A stretch of 64,000 bases of DNA from Caldifarciminota bacterium (GTDB lineage: Bacteria; Hydrothermota; Tepidihabitantia; Tepidihabitantales; Tepidihabitantaceae): assembly GCA_026418295.1 (NCBI GenBank), contig JAOABP010000003.1, positions 124,001-188,000 of the forward strand. The letters run 5' to 3'. Shown here in pieces: positions 36,960-45,852 of the stretch; within the stretch, counting starts at the first letter, position 1, and the number at the start of each line of letters is the position of its first letter. Made by a program: the position numbers and the translations under genes. A model generated the notes under the pieces. That model saw only the letters and a list, made by a program, of their open reading frames with translations. It searched no databases and had not been told where the DNA came from.

Positions 36960-38165
36960 TTAACCCTGCAGCAGGGTCCGGATGAACTGATCGCCGTGCA
37001 GTTCACCCAGGATGCCGGCTCTTGCCGAAACCTCATCAAACCGGTCAACCGTATCCGGACTCAGGTGCGGATGGTAAATCGCCACCGGCACCGGTCCGTG
37101 AACATGGTTGCCTTTTGTCACCGGTGTAAGATGGTCGGGGAGGACCGCAACCGCCACCGAAAGCCCCTGCTCTTCAATCCCCTTCATCACCCGCGCCACG
37201 AGCCGGGCGTCAAAACGCTCAATCGCCTCAATCTTCTGCCTGACATCCCGGCTGTGGCCCGCCTCATCCGGCGCCTCCAGATGGACAAAGACAAAGTCGT
37301 GATCAGCCAGTGCCCCAAGCGCCGCATCCGCCTTGCCCTCATAATTGGTGTCCAGCAGCCCGGTCGCACCCGGCACCTCAATCACATCAAACCCGGCATA
37401 GACTCCAAGCCCCTTGATCAGGTCAACTGCGGCAATGACCGCACCCTTGAGTCCGTAAAGCTCCTGATAGGTGGGCATCTGCGGTTTTCTCCCCGGTGAC
37501 CAGAACCAGATTGAGTTTGCCGGGTCCTTACCCTGCAGGGTGCGGTTGAGGTTGACCGCCTGACCGGGCAGAATCTCCCAGGATTTGAGAATCAGCTCCC
37601 GGAGGGTCCGGGCGGTATCCTCTCCTGCCGGTGATTTTGCCCGGGGCAGAAGCGCAAGCGCCTCCTCACCCACATGGTCATGGGGCGGAAAGCACTCCAG
37701 CTCCGGCGAGCCGTTTTTCAGCACGCACAGGTGGCGGTAGGTGAAGCCGGGATAGAACCTGATTTCGGGTGTTGCCAGCTGGCGGTTGAGCTCCTCAATC
37801 AGCAGCCGTGCCTCCTCAGTTGAGATATGGCCCGCAGAATGATTCTTGATTCTGCCGTCCCGGATACAGAGCAGGTTACAGCGCAGGGCAACATCCTCCG
37901 GCTCAAGCCTTACCCCCAGACTTGCCGCCTCAATCACCCCCCGGCCCTGATAGTAGCGCTTCGGGTCATAGCCGAGCACGGAGAGGTTTGCCACCTCAGA
38001 GCCGGGCGGCATGTCCGGCTCAACGGTAACAAAGGTGCCGTTTCTGCCCAGCCGGGCGAGCCGGTCAATCACCGGTTTTCGTGCCACCTGGAGCGGAGTC
38101 TTGCCATCAAGTTCAGGCAGGGGATAGTCAGCCATACCATCGCCGAGAAAAATCAGGTATTTCAT
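36960..38165 (-). CDS. ApgM-family phosphotransferase, proposed homoserine kinase
   Basis: A 401-residue protein of the cofactor-independent phosphoglycerate mutase (archaeal ApgM) family: MKYLIFLGDGMADYPLPELD at the start with the metal-binding Asp, later DFVFVHLEAPDEAGHSRD and LPDHLTPVTKGNHVHGPVPV. A branch of this family is proposed to act as homoserine kinase when it sits beside threonine synthase, as here (the thrC stop overlaps this start by four bases), and no thrB is seen nearby. Phosphoglycerate mutase remains the alternative. The ATG at 38165 is preferred to one 33 bases upstream inside thrC. Confidence 0.8.
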   Translation of the reverse strand: MKYLIFLGDGMADYPLPELDGKTPLQVARKPVIDRLARLGRNGTFVTVEPDMPPGSEVANLSVLGYDPKRYYQGRGVIEAASLGVRLEPEDVALRCNLLCIRDGRIKNHSAGHISTEEARLLIEELNRQLATPEIRFYPGFTYRHLCVLKNGSPELECFPPHDHVGEEALALLPRAKSPAGEDTARTLRELILKSWEILPGQAVNLNRTLQGKDPANSIWFWSPGRKPQMPTYQELYGLKGAVIAAVDLIKGLGVYAGFDVIEVPGATGLLDTNYEGKADAALGALADHDFVFVHLEAPDEAGHSRDVRQKIEAIERFDARLVARVMKGIEEQGLSVAVAVLPDHLTPVTKGNHVHGPVPVAIYHPHLSPDTVDRFDEVSARAGILGELHGDQFIRTLLQG

Positions 38166-39502
38166 TTCAGCCGGCTCTGCAGAAACTCCCTGAACCACCG
38201 GTAATCTGCCGGTCCGGTCTCGTAATACTCCGGCCTGGTGTCCAGGCCGGCAAGGCTGGGCGGCAGCTCGGGCTCAATCCCCAGAAGCGACCTGATCTCC
38301 TCGGGAAATTTGGCCGGATGGGCGGTCTCAATTGAGACCACCGGCTCAGCCGGTGACGCTTCCAGATACCGTTCCAGCCCGAACCAGCCGACCGCACCAT
38401 GGGGCTCAAGCAGGGTGTGGTAACGCTGCCAGGTGTCAACAATCGTCTGCCGGGTCTGCTCGTCGGTAACACTGGTGGCAAACATCTCCCGACGCATCGC
38501 CGCAAAGTCCGGCTCCTTTTTCACATTCCCCTGCTCATCCATCACCCCGCCGTAAAGCGCCACCAGGCGGGGCAGGTTGGAGGGATGGCCCACATTCATT
38601 GCATTGGAGATGCACTTGCGCGATGGGACAATCTTTTCATATCTGCCGGTGGCAAGAAACCTGGGAAATTCATCATTCTCGTTGGTGGCGATCACAAACT
38701 TCTGTGCCGGCAGTCCCATCCGCCAGGCAAGCATGCCTGCACACATGTTGCCGAAGTTGCCTGAAGGCACCGAAACCACCAGCCTTTCGCCCTTCTCCGT
38801 AAGCCGGCAGGCGGCATAGAAGTAGTAAACCGACTGGGGCAGGAGCCGGCCGATGTTGATTGAGTTGGCTGAGGAGAAACGGATGTGACCAAGCTTGGGG
38901 TCGGTAAACGCCTGCTTGACCAGCGCCTGGCAGTCATCAAACTTGCCATCAATACCGATCGTGGTGACATTACCGCCAAGGGTGGTCATCTGCCGGCGCT
39001 GCCGGTCCGAGACCTCGGCAAGCGGAAACAGCACCAACATCCGGATCCGGTCCACATTATGAAATGCTGATGCCACCGCACTGCCGGTATCGCCCGAGGT
39101 GGCGGTCAGGATTACCAGTTCACCGCCTTCAGTCTTGAGGATGTGCCGCAGGAGCCGTGCCATCATCCGGGCAGCAAAGTCCTTGAACGAGGCGGTCGGA
39201 CCCCGGTCCAGCCGGAGCAGATAGCGCCGGCCGGTCACCCGCTCGAGCGGCACCGGATAGTCATAGCACTCATAGCAGATTCTAAGCAGCTCATCATCGG
39301 TGAGCAGCCCGCGGGTCCAGCGCCGCATCACCGCAAACGCCACCTCCGGATAGGACTTTTCCCGCCAGGAGTAAATCTCCTCTGGCGGAATCACCGGGAT
39401 ATTCTCCGGCATGTAAAGCCCTTTATCCGGAGCCTGTCCGGTCAAAAGCGCCTGACGCAGATCAACCGCCGGTGCCTGCAGGTTCGTGGAGTAGAACCTC
39501 AT
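38162..39502 (-). CDS. thrC: Threonine synthase
   Basis: A 446-residue fold-type II PLP enzyme of the longer threonine synthase class: RFYSTNLQAPAVDLRQAL and GLYMPENIP at the N-terminus, the PLP lysine in GPTASFKDFAARMM (about residue 107), TATSGDTGSAVASAF for phosphate binding, and SVPSGNFGNMCAGMLA. It converts O-phosphohomoserine to threonine. The start lies two bases downstream of the upstream stop and its end overlaps the ApgM-like gene, giving a compact threonine operon. Confidence 0.95.
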   Translation of the reverse strand: MRFYSTNLQAPAVDLRQALLTGQAPDKGLYMPENIPVIPPEEIYSWREKSYPEVAFAVMRRWTRGLLTDDELLRICYECYDYPVPLERVTGRRYLLRLDRGPTASFKDFAARMMARLLRHILKTEGGELVILTATSGDTGSAVASAFHNVDRIRMLVLFPLAEVSDRQRRQMTTLGGNVTTIGIDGKFDDCQALVKQAFTDPKLGHIRFSSANSINIGRLLPQSVYYFYAACRLTEKGERLVVSVPSGNFGNMCAGMLAWRMGLPAQKFVIATNENDEFPRFLATGRYEKIVPSRKCISNAMNVGHPSNLPRLVALYGGVMDEQGNVKKEPDFAAMRREMFATSVTDEQTRQTIVDTWQRYHTLLEPHGAVGWFGLERYLEASPAEPVVSIETAHPAKFPEEIRSLLGIEPELPPSLAGLDTRPEYYETGPADYRWFREFLQSRLK

Positions 39503-40873
39503 CTAAACCCCGCTTAACGCCTGCTCGAGGTCGGCAATCACATCCGCCGGGTCCTCAGCCCCGACCGAAAGCCGGATCAGGTCCGGCGGAATGCATGCCA
39601 TCTCCCGGCACTCCTCACCCTGCAGCAGATGGGTCGAAATGGCGGGGATGGTCGCCACTGTCTTGATTCTGCCGAGATCGGTTGCACGGTAGATGAGCCG
39701 GAAACGGTCAAACACCTGACGGGTCTTTTCCGGACCGCCTTTGACCCGGAATGCAAGCAGATGGGTATACCGGTTTTCATCACTGTCTGCCAGTTTCAGG
39801 TATCTCTTTGCCACGGAATGCAGCGGGTGACTTTCAAGCCCCAGATAGCTGACCTCAAGCACCTTCGGGTGCGCCGCAAGAAATCGCGCCACCGTCAGCG
39901 CATTCCGGCTCAGGAGGTCTACCCGGTGGCGCAGATCCCGCAGGTCGTTCAGGGTCATCAGCGCCTGAAACGGATGCAGGCATCCGCCCTGATCCCGCTG
40001 GGGATAGCGCTTGAGATAGAGGGCAAAATCGGCTTTCATTTCCTCGTTCGGAATACTGGTAACAATCGGCTGGCGGGCAATGACCGCGCCCGCCATTCCC
40101 ATCCCGGATGAACTCATCACCTTGGTGGCGGAGTGAATGACAATATCCGCACCAATAGTCAAAGGCCGGAGCAGTGCCGGCGAGGCAATCGTCGAATCAA
40201 CCACCATCGGAATGCCGTATTCATGCGCCAGTTCAATCACCGGCTTCAAATCAAAGAACTGAAGACCGGGATTGGAAGGGGTTTCGGCATAGAGAAACCG
40301 GGTATTCCTGTCAATCCTCTTCCGCCATTCATTCACATCCTCGGGCTTGAGCACCCAGCGGACCTCAATCCCCCGCTCCTGAAACTTCCGGACATTGAAC
40401 TGCTGAAAGGTCCCGCCGTAAATCTGGCACTGGGAGACAAAGTTCGGCGGCTCGTCGCCGAGCCGGACCAGCAGAGTATCGGTGACATTCTCAATTGCCG
40501 CCATCCCTGAGGAGTAGACACAGCAGCCCGCTCTGATGTCCGAACCGTAGGTCTCAAGCAACGCCAGCGTATCCTCAAGATAGCCCAGAGTCGGGTTGTG
40601 AATCCGGGTATAACACCAGGTGGGAATCTGGTAGCTGAGCGCCGCCTCCAGCTCATCTGAATCCCGGTATGCCTGAGCCGATGCCAGAAACAGCGGTTCA
40701 ATGATCGCCCCCTGATTTTTTGTAATCGCCTCCTCCATCGTGTAGAGCCCGTGCACCGCCAGCGTATCAAACTTCATCCTCTTTGCCCGCCTCCAGCGTG
40801 CCTCCCGCTCGGCAAGCATTGCCTGCGCCTCTTTCAGATAACGGTCCAGTCTGCCCGGAACCGAACTGTTCAT
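39503..40873 (-). CDS. Cys/Met-metabolism PLP enzyme (O-acylhomoserine sulfhydrylase or gamma-synthase type)
   Basis: A 456-residue fold-type I enzyme of the Cys/Met metabolism family. The core shows YTRIHNPTLGYLEDTLALLE, CCVYSSGMAAIENV, ETPSNPGLQFFDLKPV and the PLP lysine in VIHSATKVMSSSG, ending LIRLSVGAEDPADVIADLEQAL. It has an extra charged N-terminus of ~45 residues (EREARWRRAKRMKFDTLAVHG). Likely substrates are O-acetyl- or O-phosphohomoserine; the next genes make threonine from homoserine, so homoserine is shared. The exact reaction cannot be read from sequence alone. GGGAGGAG precedes the ATG at 40873. Confidence 0.85.
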   Translation of the reverse strand: MNSSVPGRLDRYLKEAQAMLAEREARWRRAKRMKFDTLAVHGLYTMEEAITKNQGAIIEPLFLASAQAYRDSDELEAALSYQIPTWCYTRIHNPTLGYLEDTLALLETYGSDIRAGCCVYSSGMAAIENVTDTLLVRLGDEPPNFVSQCQIYGGTFQQFNVRKFQERGIEVRWVLKPEDVNEWRKRIDRNTRFLYAETPSNPGLQFFDLKPVIELAHEYGIPMVVDSTIASPALLRPLTIGADIVIHSATKVMSSSGMGMAGAVIARQPIVTSIPNEEMKADFALYLKRYPQRDQGGCLHPFQALMTLNDLRDLRHRVDLLSRNALTVARFLAAHPKVLEVSYLGLESHPLHSVAKRYLKLADSDENRYTHLLAFRVKGGPEKTRQVFDRFRLIYRATDLGRIKTVATIPAISTHLLQGEECREMACIPPDLIRLSVGAEDPADVIADLEQALSGV

Positions 40874-40898
40874 AATCTTACTCCTCCCGGTTTCTCAT

Positions 40899-40926
40899 AG
40901 CATATCCTGGAATCGGATGCAGTCAA
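40899..40926 (-). promoter_or_regulatory. Promoter of the sulfhydrylase-thrC-apgM operon
   Basis: Minus strand TTGACT (40926-40921), 16 bp, TATGCT (40904-40899), about 25 bases before the ATG at 40873; the leader contains GGGAGGAG. Confidence 0.6.
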
Positions 40927-40954
40927 TTTTGAGCTGTGAATATCCTTCGCTGGG

Positions 40955-40983
40955 TTGACATCGGAGACCCCCACCGCTAAAAT
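40955..40983 (+). promoter_or_regulatory. Promoter of the GT4-GH130 gene pair
   Basis: TTGACA (40955-40960), 17 bp, TAAAAT (40978-40983), 11 bases before the ATG at 40995. The leader would be about five bases with no ribosome binding site. Confidence 0.65.
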
Positions 40984-40994
40984 AAGCAGCAATC

Positions 40995-43259
40995 ATGCTC
41001 GGCAAGTATACATTCAGGAAACTTGCCTTTATCGGCACCTATGTCCCGCGCCGCTGCGGAATTGCCACTTTCACCGCTGATCTGGTGGAGGCAATTGCCG
41101 CGGAGGCACCGGAGCTGGACTGCCTGGTTGCGGCGATCAACGACATACCTGAAGGGTATCCCTATCCGGAGCGGGTCCGGTTTGAGGTTGCCCAGAACAA
41201 CCAGGACTACTACCGCCAGCTCGCCGAATATCTGAACATGACCCGGGTTGACCTTACCTGCCTGCAGCATGAATACGGCATCTTCGGCGGTCCGGCAGGC
41301 AGTTACATCCTGACCGCACTCCGGCGCCTGCGGATGCCGATTGTCACTACCCTGCATACCGTCCTCACCGAACCGGATGAACATCAGCGCCAGGTGCTCG
41401 AGGAAATCTGCCGGCTCTCGGAACGGCTGGTGGTAATGAGTGAACGGGCGATCCGGTTTCTGGAGGAAATCTACGGAGTGCCGGCGGAAAAGATTGATCT
41501 GATCCATCACGGCATTCCGGATATGCCGTTTGTCGACCCGAACTATTACAAGGACCTGTTCGGCGTCGAGGGCAGGCGGGTGATTCTGACCTTCGGTCTG
41601 CTTTCACCAAACAAGGGAATTGAGTATATGATTGACGCCCTGCCCGCTATTGTCCAGCGCTTTCCGGATGTGGTCTACATCGTGCTGGGCATCACCCATC
41701 CCAATGTCCGTCGGGAGCAGGGGGAGGAATACCGGCTCAGCCTGCAGCGCCGTGCCCGCGAGCTGGGAGTGGACAGTCATGTCATCTTCCACAACCGTTA
41801 TGTCACTCTTGAAGAACTGTGCCGGTTTCTCGGAGCGGCGGATATCTATGTTACCCCTTATCTCAATCCCCAGCAGATTGTCTCCGGTACCCTTGCCTAT
41901 TCGCTCGGGGTTGGCAAGGCGGTCGTCTCCACCCCCTACTGGTATGCTGAAGAACTGCTCGCGGAAGAACGGGGCAGACTTGTTCCCTTCCGGGACAGCG
42001 GTGCACTTGCCAACACCATCATCCAGCTGTTCGAGCAGGAGAGCGAGCGGCATGCGATGCGCAAGCGGGCTTATGCCTTCGGCCGCAGGATGGTCTGGAA
42101 AGAGGTGGCACGTGCCTATCTGGATACATTCCAGCGGGCATCATCAGAACGCCGCCGTGGTCCGGCGGTGCTCTATCCTCCTGCTGCTTCCAGTGATCCG
42201 CTGGATATTGACCTGCCGGATCTGAACCTGAATCACCTCCTGACCCTGACCGATGACACCGGCATCCTCCAGCATGCCCGGCGCACTGTCCCCAACCTCA
42301 ATGAGGGTTACACCACCGACGACAACGCCCGGGCACTGCTCGTTGCCCTGCGTGCCCGGGAACTGGAATCAGACAAACTGCTGCTCTCCCGGCTCATCCG
42401 ACGCTATCTTGCCTTTGTCGATTTTGCCTTTAACCGCCAGAACGGCCGGTTCCGCAACTTTCTCTCCTATGACCGGCACTGGCTTGAAGAGTATGGTTCT
42501 GAAGACAGTCACGGCCGGGCGCTCTGGGCGCTGGGTTATGCGGTTAATCTGGCACCGGAGGAGGGAATACTTGCTCTGGCGATGAATCTCTTTGCTGCCG
42601 GCCTGCCGGCAGTGGAGCTGTTCACCAGCCCGCGTGCCTGGGCATATACAATACTTGGAATCTGTGCCTATGCTCGACGCTTCCCGGGCGACAGTAACGC
42701 CCGGCGTTTCCGGGAACTGCTTGCGGAACGGCTGTTCCAGCTTTATCAGGCAAACGCCTCCGCCGACTGGCGCTGGTTTGAGCCGGTCCTGTCCTATGCG
42801 AACGCCCGGCTCAGTGAGGCGCTGATCGCCGCCGGCCGGGAGCTGGGCCGGCAGGAGCTCATCGATGCCGGACTGAAATCGCTCGAATGGCTGATTCAGG
42901 TCCAGACCTCAGAGCACAATCATTTTATTCCCATCGCCCACACCGGCTGGCGCCGCGGGGGCACACGCGCCCGGTTTGACCAGCAACCGATTGAAGCCCA
43001 CTGTATGATTGAAGCCTGCTATCAGGCATATCTGGTAACACATGAACGGCGCTGGCGCGAGGAGATGCGCCGGGCATTTGAATGGTTTCTGGGCCGGAAT
43101 GACCTCGGTCTGCCGGTCTATGATTATACTACCGGTGGCTGTCATGACGGCCTGCACCCGGATGGCGTCAATGGTAATGAGGGCGCGGAGGCAACTCTCT
43201 CGTTTATTGCCTCGCTGCTCACAATCCGCAGCGCCCAGTCTCCCACCGACAACCGATGA
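40995..43259 (+). CDS. GT4 glycosyltransferase fused to an alpha/alpha-barrel domain
   Basis: A 754-residue two-part protein. Residues ~1-385 are a GT-B glycosyltransferase family 4 enzyme: TYVPRRCGIATFTADL near the start, LQHEYGIFGGPAGSYI, LTFGLLSPNKGIEYMIDALP and VTPYLNPQQIVSGTLAYSLGVGKAVV with the sugar-nucleotide-binding region. Residues ~400-754 form helical repeats with NEGYTTDDNARALL, SEDSHGRALWALG, ANARLSEALI and EAHCMIEACYQAY, as in (alpha/alpha)6 glycoside-active barrels. The next gene, a GH130 phosphorylase, overlaps by four bases. Together they probably make or recycle a mannose-type glycan or glycoside. Confidence 0.88.
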   Translation: MLGKYTFRKLAFIGTYVPRRCGIATFTADLVEAIAAEAPELDCLVAAINDIPEGYPYPERVRFEVAQNNQDYYRQLAEYLNMTRVDLTCLQHEYGIFGGPAGSYILTALRRLRMPIVTTLHTVLTEPDEHQRQVLEEICRLSERLVVMSERAIRFLEEIYGVPAEKIDLIHHGIPDMPFVDPNYYKDLFGVEGRRVILTFGLLSPNKGIEYMIDALPAIVQRFPDVVYIVLGITHPNVRREQGEEYRLSLQRRARELGVDSHVIFHNRYVTLEELCRFLGAADIYVTPYLNPQQIVSGTLAYSLGVGKAVVSTPYWYAEELLAEERGRLVPFRDSGALANTIIQLFEQESERHAMRKRAYAFGRRMVWKEVARAYLDTFQRASSERRRGPAVLYPPAASSDPLDIDLPDLNLNHLLTLTDDTGILQHARRTVPNLNEGYTTDDNARALLVALRARELESDKLLLSRLIRRYLAFVDFAFNRQNGRFRNFLSYDRHWLEEYGSEDSHGRALWALGYAVNLAPEEGILALAMNLFAAGLPAVELFTSPRAWAYTILGICAYARRFPGDSNARRFRELLAERLFQLYQANASADWRWFEPVLSYANARLSEALIAAGRELGRQELIDAGLKSLEWLIQVQTSEHNHFIPIAHTGWRRGGTRARFDQQPIEAHCMIEACYQAYLVTHERRWREEMRRAFEWFLGRNDLGLPVYDYTTGGCHDGLHPDGVNGNEGAEATLSFIASLLTIRSAQSPTDNR

Positions 43260-44236
43260 ACGGTGATCATCAACCACTGCTCCGGCGGGTGGCAAACAAC
43301 CCCATCCTTGCGCCCCGTGACTGGCCTTATCCTGTAAATTCAGTTTTCAATCCGGGTGCGGTGCTGCTTCCTGACGGGACCACACTGCTTCTCTGCCGGG
43401 TTGAGGATCGCTGCGGCATCTCCCATTTCTGTATTGCCCGATCCCGAAACGGCGTTGATAACTGGGAAATTGAACCTGCACCCGTGCTGACACCCGATCC
43501 GGTAAACTATCCTGAGGAGGTGTGGGGGATTGAAGACCCCCGAATCACATTTGTTCCGGAACTTAATAAATATGCTGTTGCCTATACCGCTTACTCCCGG
43601 GCCGGTCCGGCAGTTGCACTTGCCCTCACTGCAGATTTTGCCCGGTTTGAACGGCTGGGTGTGGTGATGCCGCCGGCAGATAAGGATGCGGCGCTAATGC
43701 CCAAGCGGTTCAACGGTTACTGGCTGATGATTCACCGTCCGATCACATCGCTTGGTGCCCATATCTACATCTCCCGCTCTCCGGACCTGATTCACTGGGG
43801 CAGACATCATCTGGTCCTGCCGGCACGGCAGGGCGCTTGGTGGGATGCCAGCCGGGTTGGCCTCGCCTCCCCGCCGCTGGAAACCCCGCATGGCTGGCTG
43901 ATGTTTTATCACGGGGTCAAGGACACACCCGGTGGCTGCATTTATCGAGTGGGTCTGGCACTTTTGGATTTAAACGAACCCTGGCGCTGCGTCCGGCGCA
44001 GCACCGAGTGGATTTTCGGACCCGTAATGGAATACGAACGCGTGGGTGATGTTGCCAGTGTCGTCTTTCCGTGTGGGAGCATTCTCGAACCGGATGGCGA
44101 AACCATCCGGGTATATTATGGTGCTGCTGATACCACGATCTGTCTCGCCTATACCCGGTTGAGCCAGCTTTTGGACTGGCTGGAGGAACACAGCGTGTCC
44201 AGTTGTGATATTCCCGGCGAAAGCATAATCACCTGA
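43256..44236 (+). CDS. GH130-family glycoside phosphorylase
   Basis: A 326-residue five-bladed propeller enzyme. Landmarks are NPILAPRDWPYPVNSVFNPG, LLLCRVEDRCGISH, WGIEDPRITFV with the catalytic-region Asp, DKDAALMPKR and YHGVKDTPGG, then VVFPCGSILEPDGETIRVYY and YGAADT. GH130 enzymes phosphorolyse beta-mannosides to mannose-1-phosphate. It is translationally coupled (ATGA overlap) to the GT4/barrel gene, so the pair likely works on the same sugar. The precise substrate is not visible. Confidence 0.9.
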   Translation: MNGDHQPLLRRVANNPILAPRDWPYPVNSVFNPGAVLLPDGTTLLLCRVEDRCGISHFCIARSRNGVDNWEIEPAPVLTPDPVNYPEEVWGIEDPRITFVPELNKYAVAYTAYSRAGPAVALALTADFARFERLGVVMPPADKDAALMPKRFNGYWLMIHRPITSLGAHIYISRSPDLIHWGRHHLVLPARQGAWWDASRVGLASPPLETPHGWLMFYHGVKDTPGGCIYRVGLALLDLNEPWRCVRRSTEWIFGPVMEYERVGDVASVVFPCGSILEPDGETIRVYYGAADTTICLAYTRLSQLLDWLEEHSVSSCDIPGESIIT

Positions 44237-44245
44237 CCGCGGAAG

Positions 44246-44273
44246 TTGACGCGGGTGTAACAGCGGGTATGAT
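44246..44273 (+). promoter_or_regulatory. Leaderless promoter of the SagB-like gene
   Basis: TTGACG (44246-44251), 16 bp, TATGAT (44268-44273), then exactly six bases to the ATG at 44280. There is no ribosome binding site. Confidence 0.7.
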
Positions 44274-44279
44274 TTAAAT

Positions 44280-45770
44280 ATGCGTTGGAGCGCAGGCTCG
44301 GTGCTTCTGCTGTTGCTGACCATCGGTTCTGCTGCCCAGCTGCCCGTGCTGACCCGAACGGAATCACTGCCCGCACCGGTAGTCCATGCTCACTCATTTG
44401 AACTGCTTGCTAACAGCCGTTATTCGGTCCATTCCGGTTTTGATGGCACGCTGCCGGTTCAGGTGCTGGCCAATGTGCTGTGGGCGATGAGCCGGGTGCC
44501 GTATTCCGGCGCCTATCGGGAGTTTTATGTTGCCACCGCTGACAATGTCTACCGCTATGATCCCGATACCCGGACACTTTCAATTCATCTTGCCGGCGAC
44601 CACCGCTACAACTCGGGTTCCGCCTATGAGATCGGAGTTGCCACCCCGCGCCATGAGGACGCCGGAATGTCAATTCAGGCAGGTCTACTTGCAGCAATTG
44701 CCTTCTGGACCGATACCGGCGAAGTGGTCTGCTGTCCGATGAAATGGGCAACCGATTATGCCAACAGCAACTGGCAGCCCGCCCATCCGATTCTGATGGT
44801 TAATGTTCTGGGCCGGGCGCCGGCACGCGGAGTTGATTCAACCCTGGTTGCGATCTCCTCCGATTCCAGTCTGCCCGCACCCCTGGTGAATGGTATTGAT
44901 ACTTTTGAAATTCTGCTTGCCGAACTGGCACCCGATTCTCAGTTTACCGGCATTCCCCCCTCACTGGAGACGGTATCTCAACTGCTCTGGGCAGCCTATG
45001 GTGTCACCCCGCATCGCACCTCGAACAACCGGCAGGGACTGACCGTGCCCAGTGCCATTGCCGGCTACTTCCTTACTGGTAAAATCTATCTGGTCACCGG
45101 GGATGGTGTCAGCCGCTACTGGAACCGGCTCCCGCCGGGAAATAACCTTGCCACCCGGGACCACCGGCTTGAACCCCTGCTTTCCGGTGACTGGCGGCCT
45201 GCGCTGCGCAGCGCCTCGAACCGTATTCCGTCAACTGCTCCGCTCTATCTGATCATCTGTGTTGACGACACCTCAACCTATCGCACAATGCAGGAAGCCG
45301 GTTTTGCCGTCTTTAATCTGCTGATGCAGACCCGGGCGCTGGGGATCAACGGCTACGCCACAATGCCGCTGACCCTCACAGAACGGAGTGCTGTCCGTAA
45401 CGCGCTGATGCTGCCCGCAAACGAATTTCCTGTTGCGGTGTTTGCCGCCGGCGAAGCTGCGACCGGAATCCGGGAGCGTTCCGGCGGCGAAAATGTGCTC
45501 CGGATTGTCCGGGCACAGCCGGCAGTGCGCCGGGGCTCACTCCGGATTGAATATCTCCTGCGTCGGGCAGGCTTGGTCCGGGCTGAGGTGTTTGATCTTG
45601 CAGGCAGACCAGTCAAGGTCTTGCTGGAACAGCAGCAGTCTGCCGGCTACCATTCGCTGGTCTGGGACGGAACTGATAGCCATCATCAGCCCGTCCGCCG
45701 TGGAACCTATCTGATTACACTTACCACCGGCAACGTCACCGTCCGGCACAAGGTCACCTGGTCAAGATAG
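44280..45770 (+). CDS. Exported SagB-like nitroreductase-fold protein with sorting-type C-terminus
   Basis: A 496-residue protein: signal peptide (AGSVLLLLLTIGSAAQ), two nitroreductase-like halves, and a C-terminal Ig/FlgD-like domain (VFDLAGRPVKVLLEQQQSAG, RRGTYLITLTTGN). VLANVLWAMSRVPYSG in the first half and VSQLLWAAYGVTPHR...GLTVPSAIAG in the second resemble the SQLLWAA/PSAG segments of SagB-type FMN oxidoreductases. Export of such a domain with a sorting domain is unusual; flavin binding is not certain because several usual residues are not obvious. Function is unknown. Confidence 0.7.
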   Translation: MRWSAGSVLLLLLTIGSAAQLPVLTRTESLPAPVVHAHSFELLANSRYSVHSGFDGTLPVQVLANVLWAMSRVPYSGAYREFYVATADNVYRYDPDTRTLSIHLAGDHRYNSGSAYEIGVATPRHEDAGMSIQAGLLAAIAFWTDTGEVVCCPMKWATDYANSNWQPAHPILMVNVLGRAPARGVDSTLVAISSDSSLPAPLVNGIDTFEILLAELAPDSQFTGIPPSLETVSQLLWAAYGVTPHRTSNNRQGLTVPSAIAGYFLTGKIYLVTGDGVSRYWNRLPPGNNLATRDHRLEPLLSGDWRPALRSASNRIPSTAPLYLIICVDDTSTYRTMQEAGFAVFNLLMQTRALGINGYATMPLTLTERSAVRNALMLPANEFPVAVFAAGEAATGIRERSGGENVLRIVRAQPAVRRGSLRIEYLLRRAGLVRAEVFDLAGRPVKVLLEQQQSAGYHSLVWDGTDSHHQPVRRGTYLITLTTGNVTVRHKVTWSR

Positions 45771-45779
45771 AGTTATCAA

Positions 45780-45808
45780 TTGACATCTGGCAGTAAATTT
45801 AATAGAAT
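45780..45808 (+). promoter_or_regulatory. Promoter of the yebC-ruvCAB operon
   Basis: TTGACA (45780-45785), 17 bp, TAGAAT (45803-45808). The leader of about 40 nt carries AGGAGG at 45841-45846 before the yebC ATG at 45853. Confidence 0.75.
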
Positions 45809-45852
45809 ATACCGGATTTAGCAGAGAATTTTAAATTTTCAGGAGGATATTT

